DNA from: Clostridiales bacterium UBA6114
GTDB taxonomy: Bacteria; Bacillota; Clostridia; Oscillospirales; Butyricicoccaceae
Direction: 5' to 3'
Length of the DNA: 55,320 bases
NCBI GenBank assembly: GCA_002423435.1
Contig: DIWE01000020.1
Coordinates: forward strand, 1-55,320
Part shown: positions 43,822-52,208 of the stretch, one piece after another
Layout: each line of letters begins with the position of its first letter
How positions within the stretch are numbered: position 1 is the stretch's first letter
Notes under the pieces: generated by a model
Database searches by the model: none
What the model was told of the DNA's origin: nothing
Seen by the model: the letters and a program-made list of their open reading frames with translations, nothing else
Program-made: the position numbers and the translations under genes

Positions 43822-44955
43822 TTAATAGGTTACTTTTTCAATCCTTCCTGTTTCTGTCGATTTATATATGGCATCCGTAATCTGCTGTACTCTGTAGCCG
43901 TCTTCGATATCCGGACGCGATTTCTTTCCATCCGCAATCGAGCGGAGAAAATCATATACGCTGGCGATATGGTACCTGCTCCAGGAAATCGTAACCCTCG
44001 GCGGCGGAAAAACCGCCTCGCCCCCATATTTCTGAGTGGTTTCAATTGCCTTGAAGCCCCGGAAACCGCCGGCGGGCTCACCCTTATCGCCATTATCAAA
44101 GTAGTAAATTACGTTGGCGTTCTCATGGTCAAATTTCAGCGCGCCTTTTTCGCCATAAATTTCAAATGTAAAATCGATTCCGGAACCGGCCGCAACCTGG
44201 GACAAAAGCAAATTGCCCGTCACGTCGTTTTCACATGTCATCTGTACGCTTAAAATGTCCTCAATCTCCACCTCACGCATAACCGCAGGGTCCTCTTTTA
44301 AGGGCCTTTTTTTGAAATGCGTCTTCTTTTGCGCAAAGACCGCCTGAGCGTTGCCTACGAGATAACGTATTAAATCTATGGAATGCGTCCCCATCGCATA
44401 CAGGACTCCGCCTCCCGACAGCTTTTTATCGGACTGCCAGCTTATCGGGCGATTGGGGTCTAAAAATTCGCTTCCGTAATATTTAAAATTGAAGCTTATA
44501 AGCCTGCCGAGCAGGCCCTCGTCGATGATTTGCCTTGCGCGGATGACCGCGGGTACAAAGCGGTATTCAAATGCCACACGGCTTACCTTGTCGTAATTTG
44601 TTTTTTTGATAAGCGCCATAATTTCTTCCGCCGACTGGAGATCGACGGTCAGAGGCTTTTCGCAGTAGATATGCTTTTTCTTCTCAATGGCTTTTGCCAG
44701 AGCTTCCTTATGCAGATAATTCGGACTGCATATGTCAACGATGTCGACTCGATCGTCGGCGAGCAGCTCTTCGACGGTGCCGTAGTATTTCTCAAATTTT
44801 ACCGGCAACTTCTCGGGCGGCTTTGATGAGACGACGGCATATAAACGGGCTTCTATCCCACTGTTATAATAGTATTTGATGTTATCATAACACATAGCAT
44901 GCATCCTGCCCATGTAGCCGAACCCCGCGATGCCCACATTGAGCACTTTTTTCAC
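43822..44955 (-). CDS. Gfo/Idh/MocA family oxidoreductase
   Basis: A 377-residue NAD(P)-dependent dehydrogenase. The Rossmann start is VGIAGFGYMGRMH. The conserved EKP motif is in IYCEKPLTV near residue 95, and GGVLYAMGTHSIDLIR near 181 gives the catalytic histidine region. I place the start at GTG 44955, with GAAGGTG seven bases upstream; the ATG at 44973 has no site. The family oxidises hydroxyl groups of sugars, inositols and amino-acid derivatives. Here, among aminotransferases and peptidase-like genes, a hydroxy- or N-substituted amino acid is a possible substrate (inference). Confidence 0.87.
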   Translation of the reverse strand: MKKVLNVGIAGFGYMGRMHAMCYDNIKYYYNSGIEARLYAVVSSKPPEKLPVKFEKYYGTVEELLADDRVDIVDICSPNYLHKEALAKAIEKKKHIYCEKPLTVDLQSAEEIMALIKKTNYDKVSRVAFEYRFVPAVIRARQIIDEGLLGRLISFNFKYYGSEFLDPNRPISWQSDKKLSGGGVLYAMGTHSIDLIRYLVGNAQAVFAQKKTHFKKRPLKEDPAVMREVEIEDILSVQMTCENDVTGNLLLSQVAAGSGIDFTFEIYGEKGALKFDHENANVIYYFDNGDKGEPAGGFRGFKAIETTQKYGGEAVFPPPRVTISWSRYHIASVYDFLRSIADGKKSRPDIEDGYRVQQITDAIYKSTETGRIEKVTY

Positions 44956-44992
44956 ACTGACCACACCTTCCATAACCGTTTTTCCCGCACCA

Positions 44993-45029
44993 AAAGAGTT
45001 TCTTTTAAGTGAATTAAAAGAAACTCTTT
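44993..45029. terminator. Perfect 16-bp stem-loop between Gfo/Idh and M20 genes
   Basis: AAAGAGTTTCTTTTAA (44993-45008) pairs fully with 45014-45029, loop GTGAA. T-rich 3' arm in both directions. It lies inside the minus-strand cluster, so it may only weaken readthrough into the downstream genes. Confidence 0.7.
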
Positions 45030-45044
45030 CGGTAATCTGATTTC

Positions 45045-46193
45045 TTATTTCAAAGCTTCCAGAATCGTAAGGGCATAGACCTTTGCCGCCTCCTCAGTTT
45101 CAGAGATGAGGACATACTCGTTGGGCATGTGTGCCAGAAAGCCTGTTCCGGGCCCGTAGATCACTGTCGGGATGTGCGCGATATTGGTTAAAAAGTCCGC
45201 GTCGTCGTGCTGGGGCGTCCCGTACAGCGGGCAATCCTTGCCGATATGCTCGTGCGCCCTGACAACGGCTTTTACAATCGCCTCGTTCTCATCGACAATG
45301 GACGGGTTGGAATCATAGGTGAGCTCGGCCTCCGCCCTGAAATCCGGGTATTCTTTTTTAAGCTTGGCAAAAATCGCCTCGATCTGGTCCATAAACAGCC
45401 GGCCCGTCTCGCCCGGCACGGTGAATCTGGAGCATTTCAGGACGCATGTGTCCGGAACAACGCTCGAACGGGACCCCCCCGCAATGACCCCGGGATTGAT
45501 GGAGCCGCTGCCGGTGTATTTGTTGACGCCGGGAGTAATATTTTCCAGCTCGTCAATGACGCGGCACATCATTTTGATGGCGTTTTTGCCTTTGTACGGG
45601 GTCGCCCCGTGCGCGCCAATGCCGTGCGTCGTGATTTTAACCTCCAGCATGCCCTCGCACGCGAGGCACAAACGCAGATCGGTGTCCTCGCCGTTTACCG
45701 CCATATCTCCCCTAAACCCGTCCATCAGGGATTTGTACGTGCCCTTCCGGCTTACATTCTGTACCTCTTCCTCAACCGGATACATGAGGCAGACCTCGCC
45801 GGCAAAATCGCCGCCCGCATGCATAACGGCGAGCACCGCCATAATCTGCGCCCCTATGGCCGCTTTGCAGTCGGTGCTGCCTCTTCCGAAAATCCTGTCG
45901 TCTTCGATTCTTCCTGAATACGGGTCCTCATCCCAGCCGTCGCCTGCTTCAACCGTGTCCAGATGGCTGTTGAAGATCAGCCTCTTTCCCGGTTTGGTAC
46001 CGCGGATATAGGCGAAAAAATTGCCGTGGCGGTCGATTTCACACCGGAAGCCGAGCTCTGAACAGTACTCATTTAAAAACGCCGCCAATTTTGCCTCGTC
46101 TCCGCTGACGCTGGGTATTTTTACCATATCGGAGACCAGGCGGACCAGCTTCTCCTTATTTTCATCGAGAAATTCCAGCGCTTTTTGTTTCAT
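45045..46193 (-). CDS. M20-family metallopeptidase/deacylase (ArgE/DapE-like)
   Basis: A 382-residue M20 enzyme. Metal ligands and catalytic residues: NSHLDTV near residue 75 (His, Asp), GRGSTDCKA near 108 (bridging Asp), YPVEEEV near 142 (catalytic and metal Glu) and LAHMPNEYV near 357 (His). A dimerisation lid lies between about 185 and 290. Such enzymes hydrolyse N-acyl amino acids, N-succinyl-diaminopimelate or dipeptides. The ribosome site AAAGGA lies in the stem of hairpin C1 and is about 12-14 bases from the ATG. It probably frees the amino acid used by the downstream aminotransferases. Confidence 0.9.
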   Translation of the reverse strand: MKQKALEFLDENKEKLVRLVSDMVKIPSVSGDEAKLAAFLNEYCSELGFRCEIDRHGNFFAYIRGTKPGKRLIFNSHLDTVEAGDGWDEDPYSGRIEDDRIFGRGSTDCKAAIGAQIMAVLAVMHAGGDFAGEVCLMYPVEEEVQNVSRKGTYKSLMDGFRGDMAVNGEDTDLRLCLACEGMLEVKITTHGIGAHGATPYKGKNAIKMMCRVIDELENITPGVNKYTGSGSINPGVIAGGSRSSVVPDTCVLKCSRFTVPGETGRLFMDQIEAIFAKLKKEYPDFRAEAELTYDSNPSIVDENEAIVKAVVRAHEHIGKDCPLYGTPQHDDADFLTNIAHIPTVIYGPGTGFLAHMPNEYVLISETEEAAKVYALTILEALK

Positions 46194-46195
46194 TT

Positions 46196-46335
46196 ATATG
46201 ACCATTCCTTTCCGCTGCGCTTTTTGGCACAAAACGACCATGAAAAAGGAACGGTCATATTGTGCATGTGTTGCGGTTGCCCGCAGGGGCGAGCAACACG
46301 CACTTAAATCTTGAAGTTTGAATTCTTTCAAACTT
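46196..46335. repeat. Hairpin ladder C in the NRAMP-M20 gap
   Basis: Three successive stem-loops in the 177-bp gap: 46196-46211 with 46245-46260 (15 of 16 positions paired), 46262-46274 with 46293-46303 (11 bp with a bulge) and 46314-46322 with 46327-46335 (9 bp, loop TTCT). On the minus strand the first buries the ribosome binding site of the M20 gene. It may attenuate translation between the transporter and peptidase genes. Confidence 0.6.
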
Positions 46336-46370
46336 ACACTCCTTATTTCTTATCTGCAAACGGCCCCCCC

Positions 46371-47621
46371 TTAGAACATTGCGGCAATTTTAGGGATGAC
46401 CGAGTTTACAAATGTATTTCCCGCAAAGAATATCGTCAAAACGGTTATGATGCAGAATACGACGTTTTGAACTGTGTTGTTTGCGTATGTACCCATGAAA
46501 TCCTTCTTATTGCACAGTATCCAGCAGAAAATGAACACCAGCGGAAGCGCGATTCCATTGAGCGCCTGAGCCAATATAATAAGCTCTGTCGGTGAAGACC
46601 CGGACAGCGCCACAATAAGGACAGGAATTGCGAAGACCGCAAAATTGATTCCCATATTGTGCGCGGCTTTTGGGTCTTCGCTTACGTCAAACGCCTTCGG
46701 AAGGAGCATGTTGTGCAGGGAAATCTGATAAATAACGGAAGAAAATCCCGCCGCGAATAAGCCTAACGAGAAGAAGACACCCGCAAATCTCCCCAGAAGA
46801 GGAACAAGCTGCGCTGCCATTTCGCTGGCGGAAGAAACCTTGATACCCTGGGGGTGGAGGAGGGCCGCGGAACATATGACAATGGCACCTGTGATAAGAA
46901 ACGTTACGATCATGTTGAATCCGAGTCCGAACCGGTTTGTCTTGATCAGGGTGGACTCGTCTTCGGGAGAAACATCCCCGTATTTCTTCTTTAAAAACGC
47001 GGAATACCCCAATACGAGGTTCGGTGTAACCGTGGTTGCAAGCAGAGATAGCGCCAGTACGGCATTGCCGCCTGGAATTTTAAATGAAAACCCCTCCGAG
47101 AGCATAGTTCCCACGTTTACCCTGCTGGTAAATGCGGTTATCACGAAAGCAAGCACCATCAATATGATCAGGATCTGATTTACTTGTTCAATAATGCCAT
47201 ACCTTTTTAAAAGAATAATGACCAACGCGACGACGGATACAATGACTGCCCAGAAAAGATTCGATGTCTGTGGGAAGAAATATGTCATAGCCATGCTTAC
47301 CCCTGATAAGTTGCCGGCCTGAAAAGCGATCGACCCCACCAACACCACAATATAGAGGAATATCGCCCATCCCTTTCCGACATGGGTCCGGACGCCTGTC
47401 ATGACGTCCTGCTTACATCCAATTGCAACGCGCGTGCCTGGTTCCTGAAAGAAGTACGCAATGATACAAGCCAGCAATATAAGCCACAGGCTTGCATATC
47501 CGTAATTTGCTCCCTGGGTGGAAGCCGTGGTAACCGTGCCGGGACCGATGATGGCGGCGGCCATGATTGCGCCGGGCCCCAGACTTTTGAGATAATCCTT
47601 GAAAGTAAGCTTTTTTTCCAC
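46371..47621 (-). CDS. NRAMP-fold transporter lacking the canonical metal-binding motifs
   Basis: A 416-residue membrane protein with about 11 helices in the NRAMP arrangement. Helix 1 reads AAAIIGPGTVTTAST where true metal transporters have DPGN; helix 6 reads TTVTPNLVLGYS where they have the MPH triad. The aspartate, asparagine, methionine and histidine that bind Mn2+/Fe2+ are therefore missing. Relatives such as YcsG sit with oxoprolinase or amidohydrolase genes. GTG 47621 is chosen because GAGGAGAGAGG precedes it. As first gene of the amino-acid-type cluster it more likely imports an organic substrate than a metal (inference). Confidence 0.85.
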   Translation of the reverse strand: MEKKLTFKDYLKSLGPGAIMAAAIIGPGTVTTASTQGANYGYASLWLILLACIIAYFFQEPGTRVAIGCKQDVMTGVRTHVGKGWAIFLYIVVLVGSIAFQAGNLSGVSMAMTYFFPQTSNLFWAVIVSVVALVIILLKRYGIIEQVNQILIILMVLAFVITAFTSRVNVGTMLSEGFSFKIPGGNAVLALSLLATTVTPNLVLGYSAFLKKKYGDVSPEDESTLIKTNRFGLGFNMIVTFLITGAIVICSAALLHPQGIKVSSASEMAAQLVPLLGRFAGVFFSLGLFAAGFSSVIYQISLHNMLLPKAFDVSEDPKAAHNMGINFAVFAIPVLIVALSGSSPTELIILAQALNGIALPLVFIFCWILCNKKDFMGTYANNTVQNVVFCIITVLTIFFAGNTFVNSVIPKIAAMF

Positions 47622-47737
47622 GATCCTCTCTCCTCTTTTTTGATAATAAAAAAAGAGCGAAAGCATTTTATATGTATAAAACACCTTCGTTCTATTGAAT
47701 TAAGTATATGTTATGATTTATAAACTTGTCAATGCGG

Positions 47738-47750
47738 TTGGTTAGACCAA
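47738..47750. promoter_or_regulatory. Candidate LysR operator in the divergent region
   Basis: TTGGTTAGACCAA is a near-perfect palindrome with T-N11-A spacing, placed between the divergent transporter and LysR genes, about 115-140 bp from each start. It is the expected site and position for the LysR protein encoded at 47888. Confidence 0.55.
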
Positions 47751-47887
47751 TTTTAAGGCAAATATATAACTATTTGGTTATATGCCCCTTATGCTTCTTG
47801 ACTTTACAGGAGAACCGACTGTATTATTATCATGAAAAACGTGTCATATCAGCTTGAAAAGTGTAGCGGAAAGGAATGGTCATACCT

Positions 47888-48754
47888 ATGGAATTGCGAC
47901 AGCTGAGCTATTTTAAGACAATCGCCGAAACCGAGAATGTATCGAAAGCCTCCAGACTGCTCCACGTGGCCCAGCCCTTTCTCAGCCGTACCATCAGAGA
48001 GCTTGAGGCAGAGCTGGACCTGACCCTGTTCAGCCGCACGGGACGCAGCATACGCTTAAATTCAAACGGCGAAATCCTGCTGCACTATGCGGGGGAAATG
48101 CTGCGTTTGCAGGAACAGGCTTTAGCGGAGCTGAAAAAAAACAGGCGAAACCAACAGGCCTCCTTAAATATTGTGATGCTGAATTCTACGCGTATTTTTC
48201 CAAAGCTGATCGCAAATTTCAGCGATTGCCACCCCGATATTAAGTTTTCTCTCATAAAATTTTCATCAGTAACCGAGATTCCGGCCAGCTGCGATGTTAT
48301 CATACACGCCTCCGAACAGCTCGCCCGGAAAATGAAGACAATCGTCCTGTTTCAGGAGGAATGCCTTTTGGGCATGAGCCTTAACCATCCGCTGGCCAAT
48401 AAGCCTGAGATCCTTCCCGACATGCTGGCTAACGAGACTTTTTTATTATTGCCGCAGGATAACATGCTGGGCAGCCTTACAAGGCAATATCTCGTTCTTT
48501 TGAATATAACCCCGAAGGTCCCTTTGCAATGTGACAATCAACAGACTCTGACCGCGCTTGTGGAAGAGGGGATGGGACTGGCTTTCTTCCCCGCCAAAAC
48601 GTGGAAAATAGAGAGTGAGGAGATTCACCTCCGGAAAATCGCGGTGCAGCCCCTGCAGAGGAACATATTTCTCTCCGTCGCTTCGAAGGACCCGTCGGAA
48701 TTTGTCAAGACCTTCTGCGATTTCATTGTTAATGCCTGTTCAGATTATACATAA
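47888..48754 (+). CDS. LysR-family transcriptional regulator
   Basis: A 288-residue LysR protein. The winged helix-turn-helix is in residues 1-60 (MELRQLSYFKTIAE, SRLLHVAQPFLSRTIRELE) and the ligand domain about 90-288. ATG 47888 gives the usual family start; an ATG at 47876 overlaps the AAAGGA site. It is divergent from the NRAMP-like/peptidase/aminotransferase cluster, the classic arrangement for control of a catabolic operon. The 20 bases before its start codon region are identical to those before the M20 gene. Confidence 0.92.
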   Translation: MELRQLSYFKTIAETENVSKASRLLHVAQPFLSRTIRELEAELDLTLFSRTGRSIRLNSNGEILLHYAGEMLRLQEQALAELKKNRRNQQASLNIVMLNSTRIFPKLIANFSDCHPDIKFSLIKFSSVTEIPASCDVIIHASEQLARKMKTIVLFQEECLLGMSLNHPLANKPEILPDMLANETFLLLPQDNMLGSLTRQYLVLLNITPKVPLQCDNQQTLTALVEEGMGLAFFPAKTWKIESEEIHLRKIAVQPLQRNIFLSVASKDPSEFVKTFCDFIVNACSDYT

Positions 48755-48811
48755 GAAGGGAAAGTCGGGAAAAAAGCGCCTGATTTATCCTCATACCCCG
48801 CAATGATATAT

Positions 48812-49085
48812 AAATAAAGTGCGTTTCCATGTACTGGAAACGCACTTTATCCCAGAGTGTCAAAAAAGTATGTTTTGGGGATTATTAAGGGGTCGCAACC
48901 CCTTAATGTAAGACTTGTCCGTAGGCGGACATGCGCCGCCGGAGGACACACTGGACAAAACCACTGGTTTTGTCCGCACCTGGAGGAGCATCGAGGGGGA
49001 ATGGGATTCCCCCTCGAAAGGCTGTCGAGCTTTTCGACAGCCTCAAATAAAGTGCGTTTCCATGTACTGGAAACGCACTTTATCC
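48812..49085. repeat. Hairpin ladder B with identical 41-nt palindromic ends
   Basis: Seven stem-loops in 274 bp: 48814-48829/48835-48850 (16 bp), 48884-48893/48898-48907 (10), 48916-48921/48926-48931 (6), 48953-48962/48966-48975 (10), 48991-49002/49006-49017 (12), 49019-49028/49034-49043 (10), 49047-49062/49068-49083 (16). The first and last lie in identical 41-nt copies (48812-48852 and 49045-49085) spaced 233 bp apart. CAGAGTGTCAAA after the first copy resembles the tag at the window ends. The region lies between convergent genes and codes for nothing I can support. Confidence 0.8.
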
Positions 49086-49128
49086 ATCATCGCATTCGTT
49101 TATAAAACGGCGCAGAGTTGCAATCGTT

Positions 49129-50085
49129 TCAGGGGGAATTGCTGTATGTATTCTCGTCGGCCGGCGTCTGTTCCCCTCCGGCTCCATTTAAAGGCTCCGA
49201 ACGCTTTTTCCCGAAGCGCCGCAAGAGGTGCGGCTTGGTTTCGGAAATAACCACCGACAGGAAGATCAGCAAAAAACCGAGCGCGATTTTAAGAGTCAAG
49301 CGCTCATGGTAAAAAAGGACGGAAAAAAGCGCGCCGAAAACCGATTCCAGGCTTAAAATGAGCGCCGCGGTCGAGGGGTGGGTGTATTTCTGTCCGACGT
49401 TTTGCATGAGGAGCGCGGCGGAGGTCGCGAAAAAGCAGAGATAAATAAGCGACCAGACAGAGCTCATACCGATCCTTTCGGGGAAGACTTCAAAGCTAAG
49501 GCCCAATACCGAGCCGAGCGCCGCGGCGGCCGCGAACTGGATAAAGGTGAGCAGCAAAATGTCCCGGCCGCGGGAAAAAAGGGCCACCGACACAATATGC
49601 AGCGCGAAAAAGACTCCTCCGACAAGCGTCAAAAGGTCACCCGTGCGCATGGACAGATTTCCGTCGAGCGATACAAACCCGATGCCGAGAAGACAGACGA
49701 CCGAGGCGACGATATTATATCGGTCCGGCCGCGCTTTCGCGATGCCCCAGTATAAAAACGGCACAATGATGCAGTACACCGCGGTCAGGAAGGCGTTTTT
49801 CCCCGGAGTTGTGTCCATCACGCCGAAGGTCTGGGCAACATAGGCGCAAAACAAAAGCGCGCCCATGACCGCGCCCTTTGCGAGGTAATCCCGGTTTATA
49901 AGCCGAAGCTTTTTTAACGAAAGCAGCATGACGACGACGGCGCCGGTAAAAAAGCGCAGCGCCAGAAGATAGAAAACGGGGATCTCCGAAACGGTGTTTT
50001 TCATGATAAAGAAAGAGCTTCCCCAGATGACGGTGGCGCCGAAAAGCGCCGCTTTCGCGAGCGTAGTCCTGCTTTTTACGTTCAT
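49129..50085 (-). CDS. EamA-family (DMT) transporter
   Basis: A 318-residue membrane protein with ten hydrophobic helices in two EamA repeats (about 7-138 and 150-290). FGATVIWGSSFFIMK at the start and LESVFGALFSVLFYHERLT near residue 248 are the usual motifs. These proteins export amino acids or metabolites. ATG 50085 is at a good distance from AAAAGGA; the ATG at 50091 is too close. The last ~25 residues are polar. Transcribed alone, convergent with the LysR gene across ladder B. The substrate is unknown. Confidence 0.88.
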   Translation of the reverse strand: MNVKSRTTLAKAALFGATVIWGSSFFIMKNTVSEIPVFYLLALRFFTGAVVVMLLSLKKLRLINRDYLAKGAVMGALLFCAYVAQTFGVMDTTPGKNAFLTAVYCIIVPFLYWGIAKARPDRYNIVASVVCLLGIGFVSLDGNLSMRTGDLLTLVGGVFFALHIVSVALFSRGRDILLLTFIQFAAAAALGSVLGLSFEVFPERIGMSSVWSLIYLCFFATSAALLMQNVGQKYTHPSTAALILSLESVFGALFSVLFYHERLTLKIALGFLLIFLSVVISETKPHLLRRFGKKRSEPLNGAGGEQTPADENTYSNSP

Positions 50086-50229
50086 ATTCATTTCCTTTTA
50101 TTTTTATAATACATCCGGATATGATTATACCAGTATGGGATGCAAAGTGAAAGCCGTCCGGCGTTTATTTTTCCGATGACAACATTTTCTTGATTTCCTT
50201 GAAAATTTAAAGAAAAAGTCGATTTGCGC

Positions 50230-50258
50230 TTGATAAAACGCTAAAAACAATATAAAAT
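50230..50258 (+). promoter_or_regulatory. Predicted sigma-A promoter of the amino-acid ABC operon
   Basis: TTGATA (50230-50235), 17-nt spacer, TAAAAT (50253-50258), about 118 bp ahead of the binding-protein start. The 5' leader has a CCGGC...GCCGG stem near 50303-50321. Confidence 0.55.
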
Positions 50259-50375
50259 GGAGCGCAGTAAGTCATTCATCACCCCATGCCGTTTATTGGA
50301 ATGTTCCGGCAAAGGTGCCGGCATGAATATAGATATTTGCTTGGCAAATCCTAAATATATGGAGGAAGTAGTTGA

Positions 50376-51197
50376 ATGAAGAAGTTTACAAAAATTTTTG
50401 CGCTGTCGCTCTGCATCGCGATGCTCGCGTCCTTTGCGGGCTGCAGCAAAAAAAATGATTCCAGCGAGCTGCGCGTAGGCATGGAGTGCGCTTACGCCCC
50501 CTTTAACTGGACGCAGTCGGACGATTCAAACGGCGCCGTGCCCATTGAGGGCGGCGGATACGCGGGCGGCTACGACGTCGAGATCGCCAAAAAGATCGCC
50601 GACGGCCTTAACATGAAGCTTGTGATCGTCAAAACCGAATGGGACGGCTTGGAGCCCGCCGTGCAGTCGGATACGATCGACGCCATCATCGCCGGCATGT
50701 CCCCCACCGCCGACCGGAAAACCCGCATCGACTTTTCCGACAACTATTATAAATCCGATCTTGTGATCGTCGTGCGCAAGGACGGCGCCTTCGCAAACGC
50801 CAAAACCCTGAACGATTTCTCGGGCGCCAAGATCACCGGGCAGCTCAATACGTTCCACTACACGGTCATCGACCAGATCGCAGGCGTCTCAAAGGAAACC
50901 GCGATGCCCGACTTCCCGACCATGATCACCGCGCTTTCCTCGGGTGTCATCGACGGATATATCTCCGAGCGTCCCGGCGCAGTCTCAGCCATGGCTTCAA
51001 ACCCCGAGCTCACCTTTATCTCCTTTGAAGAGGGGAGCGGCTTTGAGGCATCGGACGAGGATGTTGCGATCGCGGTCGGACTCAAGAAAGGCTCGACCTT
51101 AGAAGACGAAATCAATGAAATCCTCGCGGGGATCTCGGAAGAGGACAGGCAGACGATGATGGACAACGCCGTCAAAACCCAGCCGGTCGTCTCCTGA
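50376..51197 (+). CDS. Polar amino-acid ABC transporter substrate-binding protein
   Basis: A 273-residue lipoprotein of the SBP_bac_3 family. Lipobox FAGC near residue 22. The mature part begins with LRVGMECAYAPFNWTQ, then GGYDVEIAKKIADGLN near 65 and AGMSPTADRKTRIDFSDNYY near 106, the family ligand-binding blocks; the arginine in DRKTRI is expected to hold the amino-acid carboxylate. Start follows GGAGG. First gene of the three-gene importer operon. The type of polar amino acid cannot be read from sequence. Confidence 0.93.
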   Translation: MKKFTKIFALSLCIAMLASFAGCSKKNDSSELRVGMECAYAPFNWTQSDDSNGAVPIEGGGYAGGYDVEIAKKIADGLNMKLVIVKTEWDGLEPAVQSDTIDAIIAGMSPTADRKTRIDFSDNYYKSDLVIVVRKDGAFANAKTLNDFSGAKITGQLNTFHYTVIDQIAGVSKETAMPDFPTMITALSSGVIDGYISERPGAVSAMASNPELTFISFEEGSGFEASDEDVAIAVGLKKGSTLEDEINEILAGISEEDRQTMMDNAVKTQPVVS

Positions 51198-51407
51198 TCA
51201 TGATTTATGAGGGGCATATGCGCCGCAGCAACGGCTGCGGCGCATATTAACTTCATTTGCTCCACGCGAAATCAAGCATCAGAAACCCCACGAGTGGGCG
51301 GGGGTAATGGCGTTTGCCGCTTTAAGAAAAGCAGCGCGCCTTTCATAAACTGTCAGTGCGATTTTTCATACGAATCCTTTTAGGGGGGGAGTCACATTCT
51401 GTCGTTT

Positions 51408-52208
51408 TTGCAAGCTTCACCGAATCCGGACTGGACCTTCTGGCAATGGGTCGCGTATTTTATTTTCAATAAATATCCCGAATTCTTAAAAGGTGCGGGT
51501 GTCACTCTGCTCATTTCCATCACCGGTACCATCATCGGTTTTTTAATCGGCCTCGCAATCGGCGTAATCCGCACGATCCCCGAAAGGCACACCGATCCCA
51601 AAATCAAAATCGTCTTTTTGCGGATCACCAAGTTCATCCTCCAGGCCTACATCGATATTTTCCGGGGCACCCCGATGATCGTGCAGGCCATGGTCATTTA
51701 TTACGGCGTCGCAAGCCTGTTCCATGTGAGCATGGAGCGGATAGCGGCGGGCATTCTGATCGTGTCGGTCAATACCGGCGCGTATATGGCCGAAATCGTG
51801 CGCGGGGGCATCGAATCGGTCGACCGCGGGCAGTTCGAGGCGGCGCACACCATCGGCATCCGCCATGGCCAGACGATGCGCCATATCATCCTGCCGCAAG
51901 CCATCCGCAATATCCTGCCCACCATCGGAAACGAATTTGTCATCAACATCAAGGACACCTCGGTTTTAAGCGTAATTTCCGTTACGGAGCTGTTTTTCGC
52001 CTCAAGGTCCATCGCCGGCACCTATATGGCCTATTTTGAAACCATGATCATCACGTGCGCCATTTATTTTGTGCTGACCTTCACGGTGACAAGCATCCTC
52101 CGGCGGATCGAAAAGAAACTGGACGGGCCCTCGAGTTATACGATATTCGGCTCAAGCTCCGCCCCTGAAAACGTGATCAAAGTGAAGGAGGCCGAACCGT
52201 TTGACTGA
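51408..52208 (+). CDS. Polar amino-acid ABC transporter permease
   Basis: A 266-residue HisM/GlnP-type permease. Five or so helices; DIFRGTPMIVQAMV near residue 80 and the EAA loop AHTIGIRHGQTMRHIILPQA near 145 contact the ATPase. TTG 51408 is 17 bases from the GGGGGGGAG site, which is too far; in-frame CTG 51399 and ATT 51396 sit at normal distance, so the true start may be a rare codon adding three or four residues. It overlaps the ATPase gene by eight bases. Confidence 0.9.
   Translation: MQASPNPDWTFWQWVAYFIFNKYPEFLKGAGVTLLISITGTIIGFLIGLAIGVIRTIPERHTDPKIKIVFLRITKFILQAYIDIFRGTPMIVQAMVIYYGVASLFHVSMERIAAGILIVSVNTGAYMAEIVRGGIESVDRGQFEAAHTIGIRHGQTMRHIILPQAIRNILPTIGNEFVINIKDTSVLSVISVTELFFASRSIAGTYMAYFETMIITCAIYFVLTFTVTSILRRIEKKLDGPSSYTIFGSSSAPENVIKVKEAEPFD

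Noticed and set aside
48812..49085. CRISPR array
   Set aside because: The stems differ in sequence, spacing is irregular and no cas gene is present. Only the two outer copies are identical.
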